Assembly (NCBI RefSeq): GCF_001644035.1
Contig: NZ_LUUG01000061.1
Span: 1 to 64,000, forward strand
Direction: 5' to 3'
DNA from: Methylomonas methanica
GTDB taxonomy: Bacteria > Pseudomonadota > Gammaproteobacteria > Methylococcales > Methylomonadaceae
Length of the DNA stretch: 64,000 nt
Shown: positions 52,548 through 61,093 of the stretch, piece by piece
How positions within the stretch are numbered: the stretch's first letter is position 1
How the letters are laid out: each line of letters opens with the position of its first letter
Made by a program: the position numbers and the translations under genes
The notes under the pieces: generated by a model
Told to the model about the DNA's origin: nothing
Seen by the model: the letters and a program-made list of their open reading frames with translations, nothing else
The model's database searches: none

Positions 52548-53900
52548 TTAAGCAACTTTGCATGTTAGAGTAACAAACTCTTCGGCAGCTGTTGGGTGGA
52601 TGCCGATAGTCGAATCGAAGATGGCTTTGGTCGCGCCGGCACGCATCGCCACAGCCATGCCCTGGATAATTTCCGGTGCATCAGCGCCTATCATATGCAG
52701 ACCGATCACTCGGTCCGTCTCGCGCTCCACGATCATTTTCATCAGGGTGTTTTCGTCCTTACCCGACAGCGTGTTTTTGATGGGTTTGAATTCGGTTTTA
52801 TAAATATCGATGTCCGGATACTTTTGCCGCGCCTCGGTTTCGGTTAAACCGACGCTGGCGATAGTAGGCTGGCAAAACACGGCGGTGGGGATGTTGTCGT
52901 AATTCACCGATCGCGGCTGCTTGGCAAATAAATTACTCACCAGTGCTTCGCCTTCGGCTATCGCTACCGGCGTTAGGTTGATCCGGTCGGTGACATCGCC
53001 CAGCGCATAGATAGAGGGCAGATTGGTTTGATAGTGACTATCGACAATGATCGCGCCGTTGTCGTCCAAAGCCACGCCCAGTTGTTCCAGGCCGAATCCC
53101 CGCGAATTGGGGGTTCGGCCGGTGGCGTACATCACCAGGTCGGTCGTCACGGTATTACCGTCCAGCAAGCTGACGCTATAGGCATCGCCATCCGGCGCAA
53201 TGGCTTGCACGTCGCAATTAAATAGAATCTTAATGCCTTGCTTGCGCATCGCTACGGCCAGAAAGTCGCGAATATCCTCGTCAAAGCCTTCCAACAGTTT
53301 TTCGTCACGTTGACAAATAGTCGTATCGACACCCAGGCCGTTAAGAATGCTGGCAAATTCGACCGCTATGTAGCCGCCACCGACAATCACGATGCGTTCG
53401 GGTAATTTTGCTAGGGAAAATAGTTCGTTGGAAGTAACGATATGCTGCTTGCCGGCTATATCCGGCACAAACGGCCAGCCGCCTGTGGCCAGCAAAATGC
53501 GTTTAGCCGTGCACTGGTTGCCGGCGACCGCGACGGTGTGGGCATCGAGCAACTGCGCTTTGCCATTGAAGATGGTCACGCGGTTTTGTTGCAAGTGGTG
53601 TTGATAGACCGCTTGCAGGCGCTCGATTTCCCGATTTTTGTTGGCGATTAGGCTGGGCCAATCGAAGGAGGCATTGTCCAGTGTCCAACCAAACCCGACC
53701 GCAGCGGCAAAGTCGTCTTTAAACTGCGCGGCGTATACCAACAGTTTTTTAGGAACGCAGCCCAAATTGACGCAGGTGCCGCCAAAGTGGCGAACTTCCG
53801 CAATCGCAACTCGCGCGCCCTGATTGGCTGCTGCATTGGCGGCGCGCACGCCGCCGGAGCCGGCACCCACCACGAACAAATCATAGTCATACTCTGTCAT
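52548..53900 (-). CDS. gor: glutathione-disulfide reductase
   Basis: The 450-residue flavoenzyme reduces oxidised glutathione with NADPH. It has the FAD loop VVGAGSGGVRAA, the redox disulfide GGTCVNLGCVPKK, the NAD(P) loop IVGGGYIAVEFA and the C-terminal catalytic HPTAAEE. The start is the ATG at 53900 (MTEYDYDL), 10 bases after the peroxiredoxin stop; the upstream extension reads through that gene in another frame. The pairing points to a glutathione-linked peroxide defence unit. Confidence 0.92.
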   Translation of the reverse strand: MTEYDYDLFVVGAGSGGVRAANAAANQGARVAIAEVRHFGGTCVNLGCVPKKLLVYAAQFKDDFAAAVGFGWTLDNASFDWPSLIANKNREIERLQAVYQHHLQQNRVTIFNGKAQLLDAHTVAVAGNQCTAKRILLATGGWPFVPDIAGKQHIVTSNELFSLAKLPERIVIVGGGYIAVEFASILNGLGVDTTICQRDEKLLEGFDEDIRDFLAVAMRKQGIKILFNCDVQAIAPDGDAYSVSLLDGNTVTTDLVMYATGRTPNSRGFGLEQLGVALDDNGAIIVDSHYQTNLPSIYALGDVTDRINLTPVAIAEGEALVSNLFAKQPRSVNYDNIPTAVFCQPTIASVGLTETEARQKYPDIDIYKTEFKPIKNTLSGKDENTLMKMIVERETDRVIGLHMIGADAPEIIQGMAVAMRAGATKAIFDSTIGIHPTAAEEFVTLTCKVA

Positions 53901-53910
53901 TGCAATAGAC

Positions 53911-54438
53911 TCATTTCTGCTGTTGCAGATAAGCCAGCATGGTGTCCACATCACTGAGGGTAAACGGATCGTCCGGGCAGTTATCGATTTGGCCGGGTTC
54001 GCTAAAAAGTTGCAGAATTTTTTTGTCTTCAACCAACATCGAATAACGCCAGGACCGGCTACCGAACCCCACATTGTGTTTTTTCACCAGCATGCCCATG
54101 GCCTCGGTGAATTCGCCATTACCGTCAGGCAGCATTTTGACGTCGGCGATTTTTAGATACTGACTCCATTGATACATCACAAACGCATCGTTGACACTCA
54201 GGCAATAGACTTCATCAATGCCATGAGCCTTAAGCTCTTGGTATTTGGCATCATAGCCCGGTAGATGCTTGTTCGAACAAGTGGGGGTGTATGCGCCGGG
54301 TAACGCGAAAATCACGATGGATTTACCTTTGAAAATCTCGTCGCTGCTGACGTCTTGCCAGCGGAATGGATTTTCGCCGGCGACACTTTCATCGCGAACA
54401 CGGGTTTTAAAGATTACGTCGGGAATAGTGGTAAGCAT
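53911..54438 (-). CDS. Prx5-type peroxiredoxin
   Basis: The 175-residue protein has the peroxidatic Cys in LPGAYTPTCSNKHLPGY, the Prx5 signature, and a conserved Arg in SRSWRYSM. It reduces peroxides and most likely uses glutathione/glutaredoxin, given the gor gene directly downstream. In Haemophilus-type enzymes this domain is fused to glutaredoxin; here no glutaredoxin domain is present. AAGGAG lies nine bases before the ATG. Confidence 0.9.
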   Translation of the reverse strand: MLTTIPDVIFKTRVRDESVAGENPFRWQDVSSDEIFKGKSIVIFALPGAYTPTCSNKHLPGYDAKYQELKAHGIDEVYCLSVNDAFVMYQWSQYLKIADVKMLPDGNGEFTEAMGMLVKKHNVGFGSRSWRYSMLVEDKKILQLFSEPGQIDNCPDDPFTLSDVDTMLAYLQQQK

Positions 54439-54531
54439 GCTGTGGAACTCCTTGAAACTGTGACAGGGGCAGCGGGATCTACACTGCTCTTGTTTGCGGG
54501 ATTAAAGCCTGCGGGGAAGCTAGAAGTGTCG

Positions 54532-54972
54532 CTAAGCGGCCAGCGAGCTCATCATTTGATCCAAGGTATCGATATGGGCGTGTTGCGCGGGGAGCAGCTT
54601 GAGTAGGATTAATGTGCGGATATTGGAACCGAGTTTCTGATCTAACAGGGCTTTTTCATAGTCTCCCAGACCGCTCTTTTCGCCTTCCTGCAATACTTTT
54701 AACGCGGCTTTTTTACCGAAGACATTGGCGCCGCCTTGAATCAAACTGGCCCAAGAACCCCATACACCGGAGTCCTTGGCCGGTGTACCGCCCAGTTCGC
54801 GAATTTGAGTCTGCAAACTGGAAACGGCTGCTTTATGCGCTTCGTAAATCGGCAGCAGTAACTCCGATTCACCGAGTGAAACCTCTTCCTTAAGTTTTTT
54901 TAATACCTGACTGTAGGTCTCAGTGGCGGCAAGTTCGTCAATGAGTAAACTGTCTATCGTTTCAATGCTGTG
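54532..54972 (-). CDS. DUF2383 ferritin-like protein 2
   Basis: The protein of about 146 residues is a paralogue of 48402-48845. It shares the helix segments SLLIDELAATETYSQVL, YEAHKAAVSSLQTQIRELGGTP, SGVWGSWASLIQG and LLPAQHAHIDTLDQM. The ATG at 54972 (MHSIETID) is preferred over the upstream frame start. It lies 49 bases after the general-stress-type gene and is probably transcribed with it. Confidence 0.82.
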   Translation of the reverse strand, partial: HSIETIDSLLIDELAATETYSQVLKKLKEEVSLGESELLLPIYEAHKAAVSSLQTQIRELGGTPAKDSGVWGSWASLIQGGANVFGKKAALKVLQEGEKSGLGDYEKALLDQKLGSNIRTLILLKLLPAQHAHIDTLDQMMSSLAA

Positions 54973-55021
54973 CATAGTAAAAGTCCTGTGTGGTGGTTTT
55001 TTGTAATGCGGCAAAGGCGCA

Positions 55022-55519
55022 TCAAACGGTGATCGTTACTTCTTCCGACGAAGAAATATCTTCGGCTTCTGCCTCTTGGAAAATCGTGTTTGCGGCACCC
55101 CGAGTCTCAGCCGTTGCCGTATTCACGGCAATCAGCGTGCGCCCGGCTTTGATTTTTTCTTGGTAGTGCGCGGCTTCATGCGCCGGGATGCCGACGCCAA
55201 TTAACGCGGCAATTAAATCGGCAACCTGGTCGATTTTAGGTGTGCGACTTAATTCAACCATAATCGGCCCGGCGGCGATGAAGCGGCCGATGCCCGGAAT
55301 TTCCAGGCTGTCGATTTTGCTGGTCCACTCCAGGCCGTAGCTATCCGTTTCGGCCTCATCGGCATTTTCGTCGGCGGTTTGTTGGCGGGAGGGGAGGGTG
55401 GCGTTATCCAGAAATAACAGGGATATTTCAGTGTTAGAAAACCCTGCCATTTTCAGATTATTAACGATAGTTGCTGTCTGACCGATGTCTTGGCAGATAC
55501 AAAAAACAGGTTTATACAT
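55022..55519 (-). CDS. general-stress-protein-like protein lacking the glycine zipper
   Basis: The 165-residue protein is a paralogue of 59835-60356. Both start with VFCI-x(n)-QT followed by IVN-LK and end with the IGVGIP-EA and EAEDIS blocks. In the middle, the glycine-rich hydrophobic stretch of the paralogue is replaced by a shorter polar segment (GLEWTSKIDSLEIPG...ELSRTPK). The function is unknown; the N-terminal half recalls general-stress-protein 17M-like domains. Confidence 0.68.
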   Translation of the reverse strand: MYKPVFCICQDIGQTATIVNNLKMAGFSNTEISLLFLDNATLPSRQQTADENADEAETDSYGLEWTSKIDSLEIPGIGRFIAAGPIMVELSRTPKIDQVADLIAALIGVGIPAHEAAHYQEKIKAGRTLIAVNTATAETRGAANTIFQEAEAEDISSSEEVTITV

Positions 55520-55696
55520 AATAGTCTCTTCGATCTGAATAACAGCGTATTTTGCTACTGCTATCGGGATGAATATTTACGGCGATTTTATTAAAGAGGG
55601 CGGATGTCACTCAGAACTCCTGCCGCTCTTAATAATTTATTTATCGATCACTAAACTATCGAATATTTGTTATTCAATAGCTCGTATTGAGGTTTG

Positions 55697-55739
55697 AAAA
55701 TACAGTTAAACCAGGTTGGAGTCGGTACGCTGTCACACA
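55697..55739 (-). promoter_or_regulatory. stress-regulon promoter 6 (general-stress/DUF2383 operon)
   Basis: On the minus strand, TGTG-TGACAGCG-TACC-GAC is followed by TATTTT exactly 18 bases on. Confidence 0.65.
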
Positions 55740-55795
55740 TTCAGGGTAAATAATGATTCTGATCAGCAAGAACCGTCAACTCAGCGTCATATCCG

Positions 55796-55911
55796 CCAAT
55801 GCCGTTAAGTTAAGAGTTGGACATATTGCAGTAGGGTCGAATTTATTCGACCTTTGGCGTTCCTGGTGCGAATAAATTCGCACCTACAAGTTCTTAATGC
55901 TATTGGGGGCA
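55796..55911. repeat. MITE-like element, inverted copy
   Basis: CCAATGCCGTTAAGTTAAG at the left end matches the right terminus of the 48187 element on the other strand, and the interior GGTCGAATTTATTCGACC and TGCGAATAAATTCGCA hairpins are in reversed order. The right terminus (TTCTTAATGCTATTGG) is degraded. Confidence 0.72.
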
Positions 55912-55968
55912 GTACCTAGTGCAATGGATGGTAGGCTTCGAATCATCCATAACCCACGATTCCTCAGT

Positions 55969-56790
55969 TCAAGGTTTAAGAAACGCAAGCAGGTCGTTAT
56001 TTAGCTGGTCGGTATGCGTGTCGGCCAAGCCATGCGGTCCACCTGGGTAAATTTTCAGCGTTGCGTTCTTAATAAATTTGCTTGCCGCCAGCGCAGAGGC
56101 GGCAATCGGCACAATTTGATCGTCGTCGCCGTGGATAATTAGAGTCGGTATCTCGAACTTCTTTAGATCGTCGGAAAAATCGGTTTCGGAAAACGCCTTG
56201 ATGCATTCGAATTGGTTGAGCAGGCCGCCTTGCATGCCTTGAAACCAGAATGCATCGCGCAGGCCTTGGCTGACCGTCGCGTCCGGCCGATTGGCACCGT
56301 AGAACGGAGACGTCAGATTCCTGAAAAATTGCGAACGATCAGCGGCGACGCCGCTACGAATGCCGTCAAACACCGTGATGGGCAATCCAATCGGATTATT
56401 ATCGGTTTTCAGCATCAGCGGCGATACCGAACCCACCAACACTGCGCCGGCAACGCGTTGGCAACCGTGGCGACCTATATAACGCGCCACCTCGCCGCCG
56501 CCGGTCGAGTGGCCGACCAAGGTTATGTCATTTAGATCAAGTTTTTCGATGAGTTCCGCCAGATCGTCGGCATAGGTTTCCATATCGTTACCTATCCATG
56601 GCTGATCAGACCTGCCATGACCGCGTCTATCATGGGCAATACAACGATAACCGTGCGCCGCGAGATAGACCATTTGCTTCTCCCACGCATCGGCGCTTAG
56701 CGGCCAGCCGTGACTGAACACTACGGCCGGTCCCAATCCCCAGTCTTTGTAGTGAATTTTTGTGCCGTCTTTGGTGACTATGGTGCTCAT
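55969..56790 (-). CDS. alpha/beta hydrolase (non-haem chloroperoxidase-like)
   Basis: The 273-residue protein has the alpha/beta hydrolase fold with the nucleophile in [10 protein letters not shown], the oxyanion region [13 protein letters not shown], the acid near HGDDDQIVP, and the catalytic His in [10 protein letters not shown]. It is most like the cofactor-free chloroperoxidase/esterase group. GGGAG before ATG 56790 decides the start over 56820. The true substrate is unknown. It may be read with the copper-protein genes upstream. Confidence 0.88.
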   Translation of the reverse strand: MSTIVTKDGTKIHYKDWGLGPAVVFSHGWPLSADAWEKQMVYLAAHGYRCIAHDRRGHGRSDQPWIGNDMETYADDLAELIEKLDLNDITLVGHSTGGGEVARYIGRHGCQRVAGAVLVGSVSPLMLKTDNNPIGLPITVFDGIRSGVAADRSQFFRNLTSPFYGANRPDATVSQGLRDAFWFQGMQGGLLNQFECIKAFSETDFSDDLKKFEIPTLIIHGDDDQIVPIAASALAASKFIKNATLKIYPGGPHGLADTHTDQLNNDLLAFLKP

Positions 56791-56840
56791 GGTGGGTTCT
56801 CCCGGGTTTGCTTTGGACAATAGGAATGCGTGTTGTTAGC

Positions 56841-57017
56841 TCAGCACAACACTGAGTAAAGACTGGCGCGGCACTTGATTTTGCCGAGTAGGGAGCTGTT
56901 TGCCGCGTGATCGCCTGACCAGGTGGCGGGGGCCGGCAAAGTGGTCTCCGGAACTGTCGCGCAGCTGGATAGGCCCATTACCACTACCGCCGCCAATAAC
57001 AGAGATACAGGGCGCAT
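56841..57017 (-). CDS. small lipoprotein
   Basis: This 58-codon frame starts with a clear lipoprotein signal (LLLAAVVVMGLSSCATVPET), lipobox LSSC. The rest is short and ends in two Cys residues (KIKCRASLYSVLC). It begins 19 bases after the copper-storage gene on the same strand, but no strong ribosome site is visible. I do not recognise a family; a real but small envelope lipoprotein is the best reading. Confidence 0.5.
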   Translation of the reverse strand: MRPVSLLLAAVVVMGLSSCATVPETTLPAPATWSGDHAANSSLLGKIKCRASLYSVLC

Positions 57018-57036
57018 GACGGCGGAAAATCCGGGC

Positions 57037-57387
57037 TTAATGATGTGTGCTGAGCATTTGCCGGCAACTGTCGGCGCATTGTTGGCAGGCGACGACGCAA
57101 TCCTTCATGTCACCGATTTCATCGCATTCCGCCGCACAGGCTTCGCAAATCTCCGCGCAAAGCTCGTGCAGGCGATGCAGAAAATGCGAACCGGTCAGTT
57201 GAAAATTTGCCGAAGTCTGACAGATCTCGGCACAGTTCAACATCAGGCGCAAATGTTTGGCTTTGACGTGCTTGCCGCCGGTTTCCAGGCAATGGTTCAT
57301 CGCGGTTTGCAGGCAAATCTGGTGGCACAGGCTGCACGCCGCTATGCAAGCTTGCGTGGCATGTTCTGATTGGGATGTTTGATGCAT
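57037..57387 (-). CDS. Csp-type four-helix copper-binding protein
   Basis: The protein of about 116 residues has 15 cysteines spaced as CxxxC and CxxC along four predicted helices (ACIAACSLCHQIC, NCAEIC, LCAEICEACAAEC, DCVVACQQCADSC), plus several His and Met. This is the copper-storage (Csp/DUF326) pattern. It lacks a signal peptide, so it is like cytosolic Csp3 rather than exported Csp1. The second ATG (57387) has GGAG seven bases upstream and is preferred. Copper storage fits a methanotroph that uses particulate methane monooxygenase. Confidence 0.88.
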   Translation of the reverse strand: MHQTSQSEHATQACIAACSLCHQICLQTAMNHCLETGGKHVKAKHLRLMLNCAEICQTSANFQLTGSHFLHRLHELCAEICEACAAECDEIGDMKDCVVACQQCADSCRQMLSTHH

Positions 57388-57594
57388 GGAATTCTCCATA
57401 GAGTAGGGGAGTCAATTCGACCCGGAAGCAAATGCCGACCGGGAAAGCGCCAGCTTTTGCCGCTAACAGTCAGGCTGTTACGTGGCACTTGTAAAGACGC
57501 CTGATATGGCTTCTCTACAGGGTTATTCGGGCAGCTGGCCGGCTAACGTCACGCCAAAGGGGGGCGGCGATCAGTCCACCGGCCAGCTGTTTTC

Positions 57595-57867
57595 TTACTT
57601 GCCTTCCTTAATGTCCTGCTTGATATCGCCATAGCCTTTCTGAGCTTTGCCGAGATTTTTTTGGACATTACCTTCCACTTCCATACCTTTGTCGTCGATG
57701 ATCTTGCCGGTCACTTCCTTGACCTTGCCTTTGGTTTCTTCGACCCGGCCTTCCACCTGATCTTTGTTCAACGGGGTTTCATGGTCAGCGGCGAGTGCGC
57801 CAAACGAGCATAAAGCGGTGAGTACGCCGGCCGATAAAATATAGCGTTCGGTTTGGGTAAATTTCAT
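57595..57867 (-). CDS. exported CsbD-family protein
   Basis: The 90-residue protein has a signal peptide (YILSAGVLTALCSFGALA) followed by a CsbD domain (NKDQVEGRVEETKGKVKEV). CsbD proteins are abundant, low-complexity, stress-induced proteins of unknown activity; an exported form is less common. It lies 51 bases after the cytosolic CsbD gene and is probably co-transcribed. Confidence 0.85.
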   Translation of the reverse strand: MKFTQTERYILSAGVLTALCSFGALAADHETPLNKDQVEGRVEETKGKVKEVTGKIIDDKGMEVEGNVQKNLGKAQKGYGDIKQDIKEGK

Positions 57868-57918
57868 GATGTTGCCTTTAGGAAGTTGGATATAGATTCG
57901 GTGTGCTGGCGACCGCTG

Positions 57919-58104
57919 TTATTCGTCGTCCACAGCCTTTTTAATATCGTCCTTGACATCGCCAAAGCCCGACTGAACTTTACCGACGTGTTTTTGCACC
58001 TTACCTTCCAGTTCCAGCTCGTCGTCGTTCATTAGTTTACCGGCGACTTCTTTGATTTTGCCTTTGGTCTCTTCGACTCGGCCTTTTACTTGATCTTTGT
58101 TCAT
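57919..58104 (-). CDS. CsbD-family stress protein
   Basis: The 61-residue cytosolic CsbD protein starts with NKDQVKGRVEETKGKIKEVAGKL and is highly charged throughout. It has its own stress-regulon promoter and precedes the exported copy. Confidence 0.9.
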   Translation of the reverse strand: MNKDQVKGRVEETKGKIKEVAGKLMNDDELELEGKVQKHVGKVQSGFGDVKDDIKKAVDDE

Positions 58105-58168
58105 GATGATTCCTGGTGGTGTTTTAATTTTATTGAAGCGAACGAGCGTTTTTCAGGGCTCGGAACAA

Positions 58169-58211
58169 ACCATACTCGTGACCTTGATCAAAGTCGGTGC
58201 GTCAACGCACA
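58169..58211 (-). promoter_or_regulatory. stress-regulon promoter 7 (CsbD operon)
   Basis: On the minus strand, TGTG-CGTTGACG-CACC-GAC is followed by TATGGT exactly 18 bases on, about 65 bases before the CsbD start. Confidence 0.68.
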
Positions 58212-58300
58212 TTGAGCCGGTAGCCGGTAGCAGCCTTTGACTGCGCCAAGCCTTCAGTCGCAGCAGCTCGCCAAGCGGAAACTTTTATTTATGGGATGTG

Positions 58301-58343
58301 GGTGCTCTAGCGTACAGACTTGCAGTGCAATGCGGCGCATCCT
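58301..58343 (+). promoter_or_regulatory. stress-regulon promoter 8 (transporter-like gene)
   Basis: GGTG-CTCTAGCG-TACA-GAC ends at 58319, with CATCCT 18 bases on. It is the weakest -10 of the set but is placed back to back with promoter 7. Confidence 0.5.
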
Positions 58344-58405
58344 TTAATTGGCGGTTGCCAGCGTTATCATCACGATGTTATCAACCCGGTCCTTAATCCC
58401 TGGAG

Positions 58406-58471
58406 TCGTCATTCCCGCGGAGGCGGGAATCCAATATAGCTCCTGGGCTCCCGCCTTCGCGGGAGCGACGA
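58406..58471. repeat. dispersed GC-rich double palindrome
   Basis: TTCCCGCGGAGGCGGGAA and CTCCCGCCTTCGCGGGAG are two hairpins with the same spacing as at 46438-46506. Confidence 0.75.
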
Positions 58472-58547
58472 TATTTAAGGGTCGAGTTAATGGATGCGCT
58501 GAAACTTCGAAATCGCCTACCTAAGTTACTTGACGTGGAGTGCTACC

Positions 58548-59645
58548 GTGCCGGGCCAATCTGGATTTTTCTTTAAGTTTCTGAAACTGGCAGGGCCCTT
58601 TTGGCGGTCTGAGCACCAGATGCGTATCTGTAGACGGACCTTGAATTTACTGATTTTGACTGTGCTGCAAATTGTCATTGCGGTGATGATTACGCAATGG
58701 AGCGCGGCGCTGTTCGACGCCTTGGAACAGCGCAATATGACCGGGCTGATGACCCAAGTTCGCGATCTGGTATTAATTTTTTTAGCCAGCATGCTGGTGA
58801 CGGTTTTACATTTAAAAATCAAGCGGGATTTGCAAATCAGTTGGCGGGCCTGGTTGACGGCGCACGTTATCGGCCGCTGGATGAACAAAGGCCATCATTA
58901 CCAAATCGCCCAGATCCTGACGGTGGGTCACGACAATCCCGATGGCCGCATCGCCGAAGATATTCGGATTGCCACCGATGAAGCCGTTAATCTGTGTTAC
59001 ACGCTGTTTTACAGCTTGTTATTGCTGGCAAGCTTTACCCAAATTCTCTGGACGCTGTCCGGCACGGTGATGTTGGATTTCGGCGGCATGCAACTACCCA
59101 TCTATGGACACTTGGTTTGGTTGGCCCTGTTGTATGCGGCGCTGGCCTCGATATTGGGATGGTGGGCCGGCCGGCCGTTGACTTTGACTACCAATGCGAT
59201 GCAGACAGTTGAAGCCAATTTTCGCTTCGGTTTGGTCAAGGCCCGGGAGAATGCCCAAGCCATTTCCGCGCATAAGCGCGAGGCGCACGAAAAAAAGCGC
59301 TTTCTTAGTCTGTTTCAAGACATTAACGGTATCTATGACCTGCAAACGCGGGCTTGGGAACACATTATTTTGTTTAGCTCCGGTTATGCGGTGCTGTCGA
59401 TGGCACTGCCCATTCTGATCACCGCGCCGCGCTTTATTCTGGGGAGTATCACCCTGGGCGCGTTAATGCAGTCGGTGCAGGCCTTTCAACAAATGGCCGC
59501 GGCCTTGTCCTGGCCGGTGAATAACATGCCGGTGATTGCCCAATGGCATGCCTCGGTTGATAGGGTGTTAGGTTTGGTCGAGGCCTTAAATGATTTAGAA
59601 CAGCAGCAAAACATTTGCGCTGAGCCTTCCATCGAACTCGAATAA
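58548..59645 (+). CDS. ABC transporter-type membrane domain without ATPase
   Basis: The protein of about 365 residues matches the membrane half of YddA/SbmA-like transporters: six spans, DNPDGRIAEDIRIATDEAVN and a final VDRVLGLVEAL coupling region. It stops where the nucleotide-binding domain of YddA-type proteins would begin, and no ATPase gene follows. It may work like the ATP-independent peptide importer SbmA/BacA, or it may be a truncated transporter. The GTG at 58548 has TGGAG seven bases upstream and is preferred over TTG 58530. Confidence 0.8.
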   Translation: MPGQSGFFFKFLKLAGPFWRSEHQMRICRRTLNLLILTVLQIVIAVMITQWSAALFDALEQRNMTGLMTQVRDLVLIFLASMLVTVLHLKIKRDLQISWRAWLTAHVIGRWMNKGHHYQIAQILTVGHDNPDGRIAEDIRIATDEAVNLCYTLFYSLLLLASFTQILWTLSGTVMLDFGGMQLPIYGHLVWLALLYAALASILGWWAGRPLTLTTNAMQTVEANFRFGLVKARENAQAISAHKREAHEKKRFLSLFQDINGIYDLQTRAWEHIILFSSGYAVLSMALPILITAPRFILGSITLGALMQSVQAFQQMAAALSWPVNNMPVIAQWHASVDRVLGLVEALNDLEQQQNICAEPSIELE

Positions 59646-59782
59646 GTTTTGCGCGCGGTTTATCCGCCATCATCTGGAATAAAAAATACGCAAAAAAAGA
59701 ATGCCCGGTCCGACTTGGCGGGGGGCATTATGGAGGCGCTATACACGGAAGAAATGTGGTGTCAGTAAACCTTTATAAATTC

Positions 59783-59817
59783 AAAAATCCCTTCTCGTTC
59801 CATGAAACGGGATTTTT
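59783..59817. terminator. bidirectional terminator
   Basis: AAAAATCCC (59783-59791) pairs with GGGATTTTT (59809-59817), giving a hairpin with T runs on both strands. It lies between two convergent genes. Confidence 0.8.
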
Positions 59818-59834
59818 ATAGGGGGGTTTCAACA

Positions 59835-60356
59835 TCAAGCAGGTACGGCCGCTTCGTCGGTGTAAGAAATATCTTCGGCGTGCGCGTGTCCAAAAATTTC
59901 TTTTATCTGATCAATGGCTTCGCTACTGCCGGCGTGCACCGAGATCAAAATGCCGCCACCCTTGATTTTGCCTTCGTAGCGCACGGCTTCATATTCCGGA
60001 ATGCCCACGCCAATCAACGCGCCGCTCAATCCGCCCGCCGCGGCACCCAATGCCGCACCGCTCATTGCGGCCATAATCGGGCCGGCGGCGATAAACGGCC
60101 CCAAACCAGGGATAGCCAGGGTGCCGATACCGGCCAACCAGCCTAATACGGCGCCGGTGCCCATGCCTACCGTTCCGCCAAGCGCCGCGCCTTCCGGGGC
60201 TTTGGTGTGTTTTTCATGGGCAAAATCCTTCGTGGTATTTTTATCGGGCAGCAATACGGAAATATCGTTGCTGGCAAAACTGGCAGCTTTCAACTGGTTC
60301 ACAATGCTTTCAGTTTGCTCGATAGTTTGAGCGATACAAAAAACGGATTTAGTCAT
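59835..60356 (-). CDS. general-stress-like protein with glycine-zipper domain
   Basis: The 173-residue protein has an N-terminal domain (VFCIAQTIEQTESIVNQLKAA) like general-stress-protein 17M. A glycine-rich hydrophobic middle (about 62-125, GAALGGTVGMGTGAVLG and AAAGGLSGALIGVG) resembles glycine-zipper membrane inserts. The C-terminal domain carries HAEDISYTDE. It sits 17 bases after the BON gene and shares its promoter. The function is unknown. Confidence 0.75.
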   Translation of the reverse strand: MTKSVFCIAQTIEQTESIVNQLKAASFASNDISVLLPDKNTTKDFAHEKHTKAPEGAALGGTVGMGTGAVLGWLAGIGTLAIPGLGPFIAAGPIMAAMSGAALGAAAGGLSGALIGVGIPEYEAVRYEGKIKGGGILISVHAGSSEAIDQIKEIFGHAHAEDISYTDEAAVPA

Positions 60357-60373
60357 TACATACTCCCACGCTG

Positions 60374-60781
60374 TTAAGGCGCTTTAGTTTCAAGTTGATT
60401 GTCTACCTGCACAACACCGGCCGTTTCTCGGCAGATTTTTTGCAGTTTTATGCTTTCGTCCGTCGTTGCGACGGGGCCGCGCAAAGTCACAACGCCATTG
60501 CGGGCAATGATTTTGGCGTTATGCGCATCCATAGATAAGGATTTGTCTTTGAGCAGAGCTTTACGAATGTGCGCGGTGATTTTTAAGTCGGCTTTGGACT
60601 CGTTTTGATCCTCGGCCGTTAAGGTGGTGTTGTCTTTATCGCGGAGGTTTTTTTGGGTATTTTCCAACTCAGTGTTTTCAGCTAATTGGCTTGCGGAAGA
60701 CTGATCGCCTTTAGCTTGGTTGGCGACAAACAGCAAACAGCTGCTTAGAGCGAAGGCAACTAACGACAATGGCTTAGGCAT
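60374..60781 (-). CDS. exported BON-domain protein
   Basis: The 135-residue protein has a signal peptide (LSLVAFALSSCLLFVANQAKG; an LSSC lipobox is possible), a polar linker and a single BON domain (about 65-132: DLKITAHIRKALLKD to RNGVVTLRGPV). It is OsmY-like in role: a periplasmic stress protein. AAGGAGGGG precedes the ATG. It is divergent from katE. Confidence 0.87.
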   Translation of the reverse strand: MPKPLSLVAFALSSCLLFVANQAKGDQSSASQLAENTELENTQKNLRDKDNTTLTAEDQNESKADLKITAHIRKALLKDKSLSMDAHNAKIIARNGVVTLRGPVATTDESIKLQKICRETAGVVQVDNQLETKAP

Positions 60782-60892
60782 ATCCCCTCCTTGAAAAGTA
60801 CTTTATTGTTGGCGCATCGGCATCGAATAGGTGGCCGGTGGCAGTCATCCGATCGGCAGTCTTTGTCTGGCGAGAGCCGACGGTGTTTCTGA

Positions 60893-60935
60893 AATTTACC
60901 CGAGCAGCCGCACAATGTCGGTGCGCTGCCAAACA
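60893..60935 (-). promoter_or_regulatory. stress-regulon promoter 9 (BON/general-stress operon)
   Basis: On the minus strand, TGTT-TGGCAGCG-CACC-GAC is followed by TAAATT exactly 18 bases on. Confidence 0.65.
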
Positions 60936-61093
60936 TTGCGGGTAAAAGCATGTTCGAATTGAACTCGTCGTTAGCCCTAACGCCTCTACGATGATGAGTG
61001 GTGGTGACTAATTTTTTGAGTTTGAAAAACGTCAGATTTCAACACTGACGATTGACGATTTTTCTATAAAAAGCCGAATAAATAAGGCTTTAC

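Noticed and set aside
57400-57594. Possible eleventh regulon promoter upstream of the copper-storage gene
   Set aside because: An AGTCAGGCTGTTACGTGGCAC stretch is vaguely similar on the minus strand but misses the conserved core and spacing.
46438-58471. Repeated GC-rich hairpins considered as a CRISPR array
   Set aside because: Copies are scattered over 12 kb, are palindromic and have no regular spacers or cas genes; they fit REP-like dispersed repeats.
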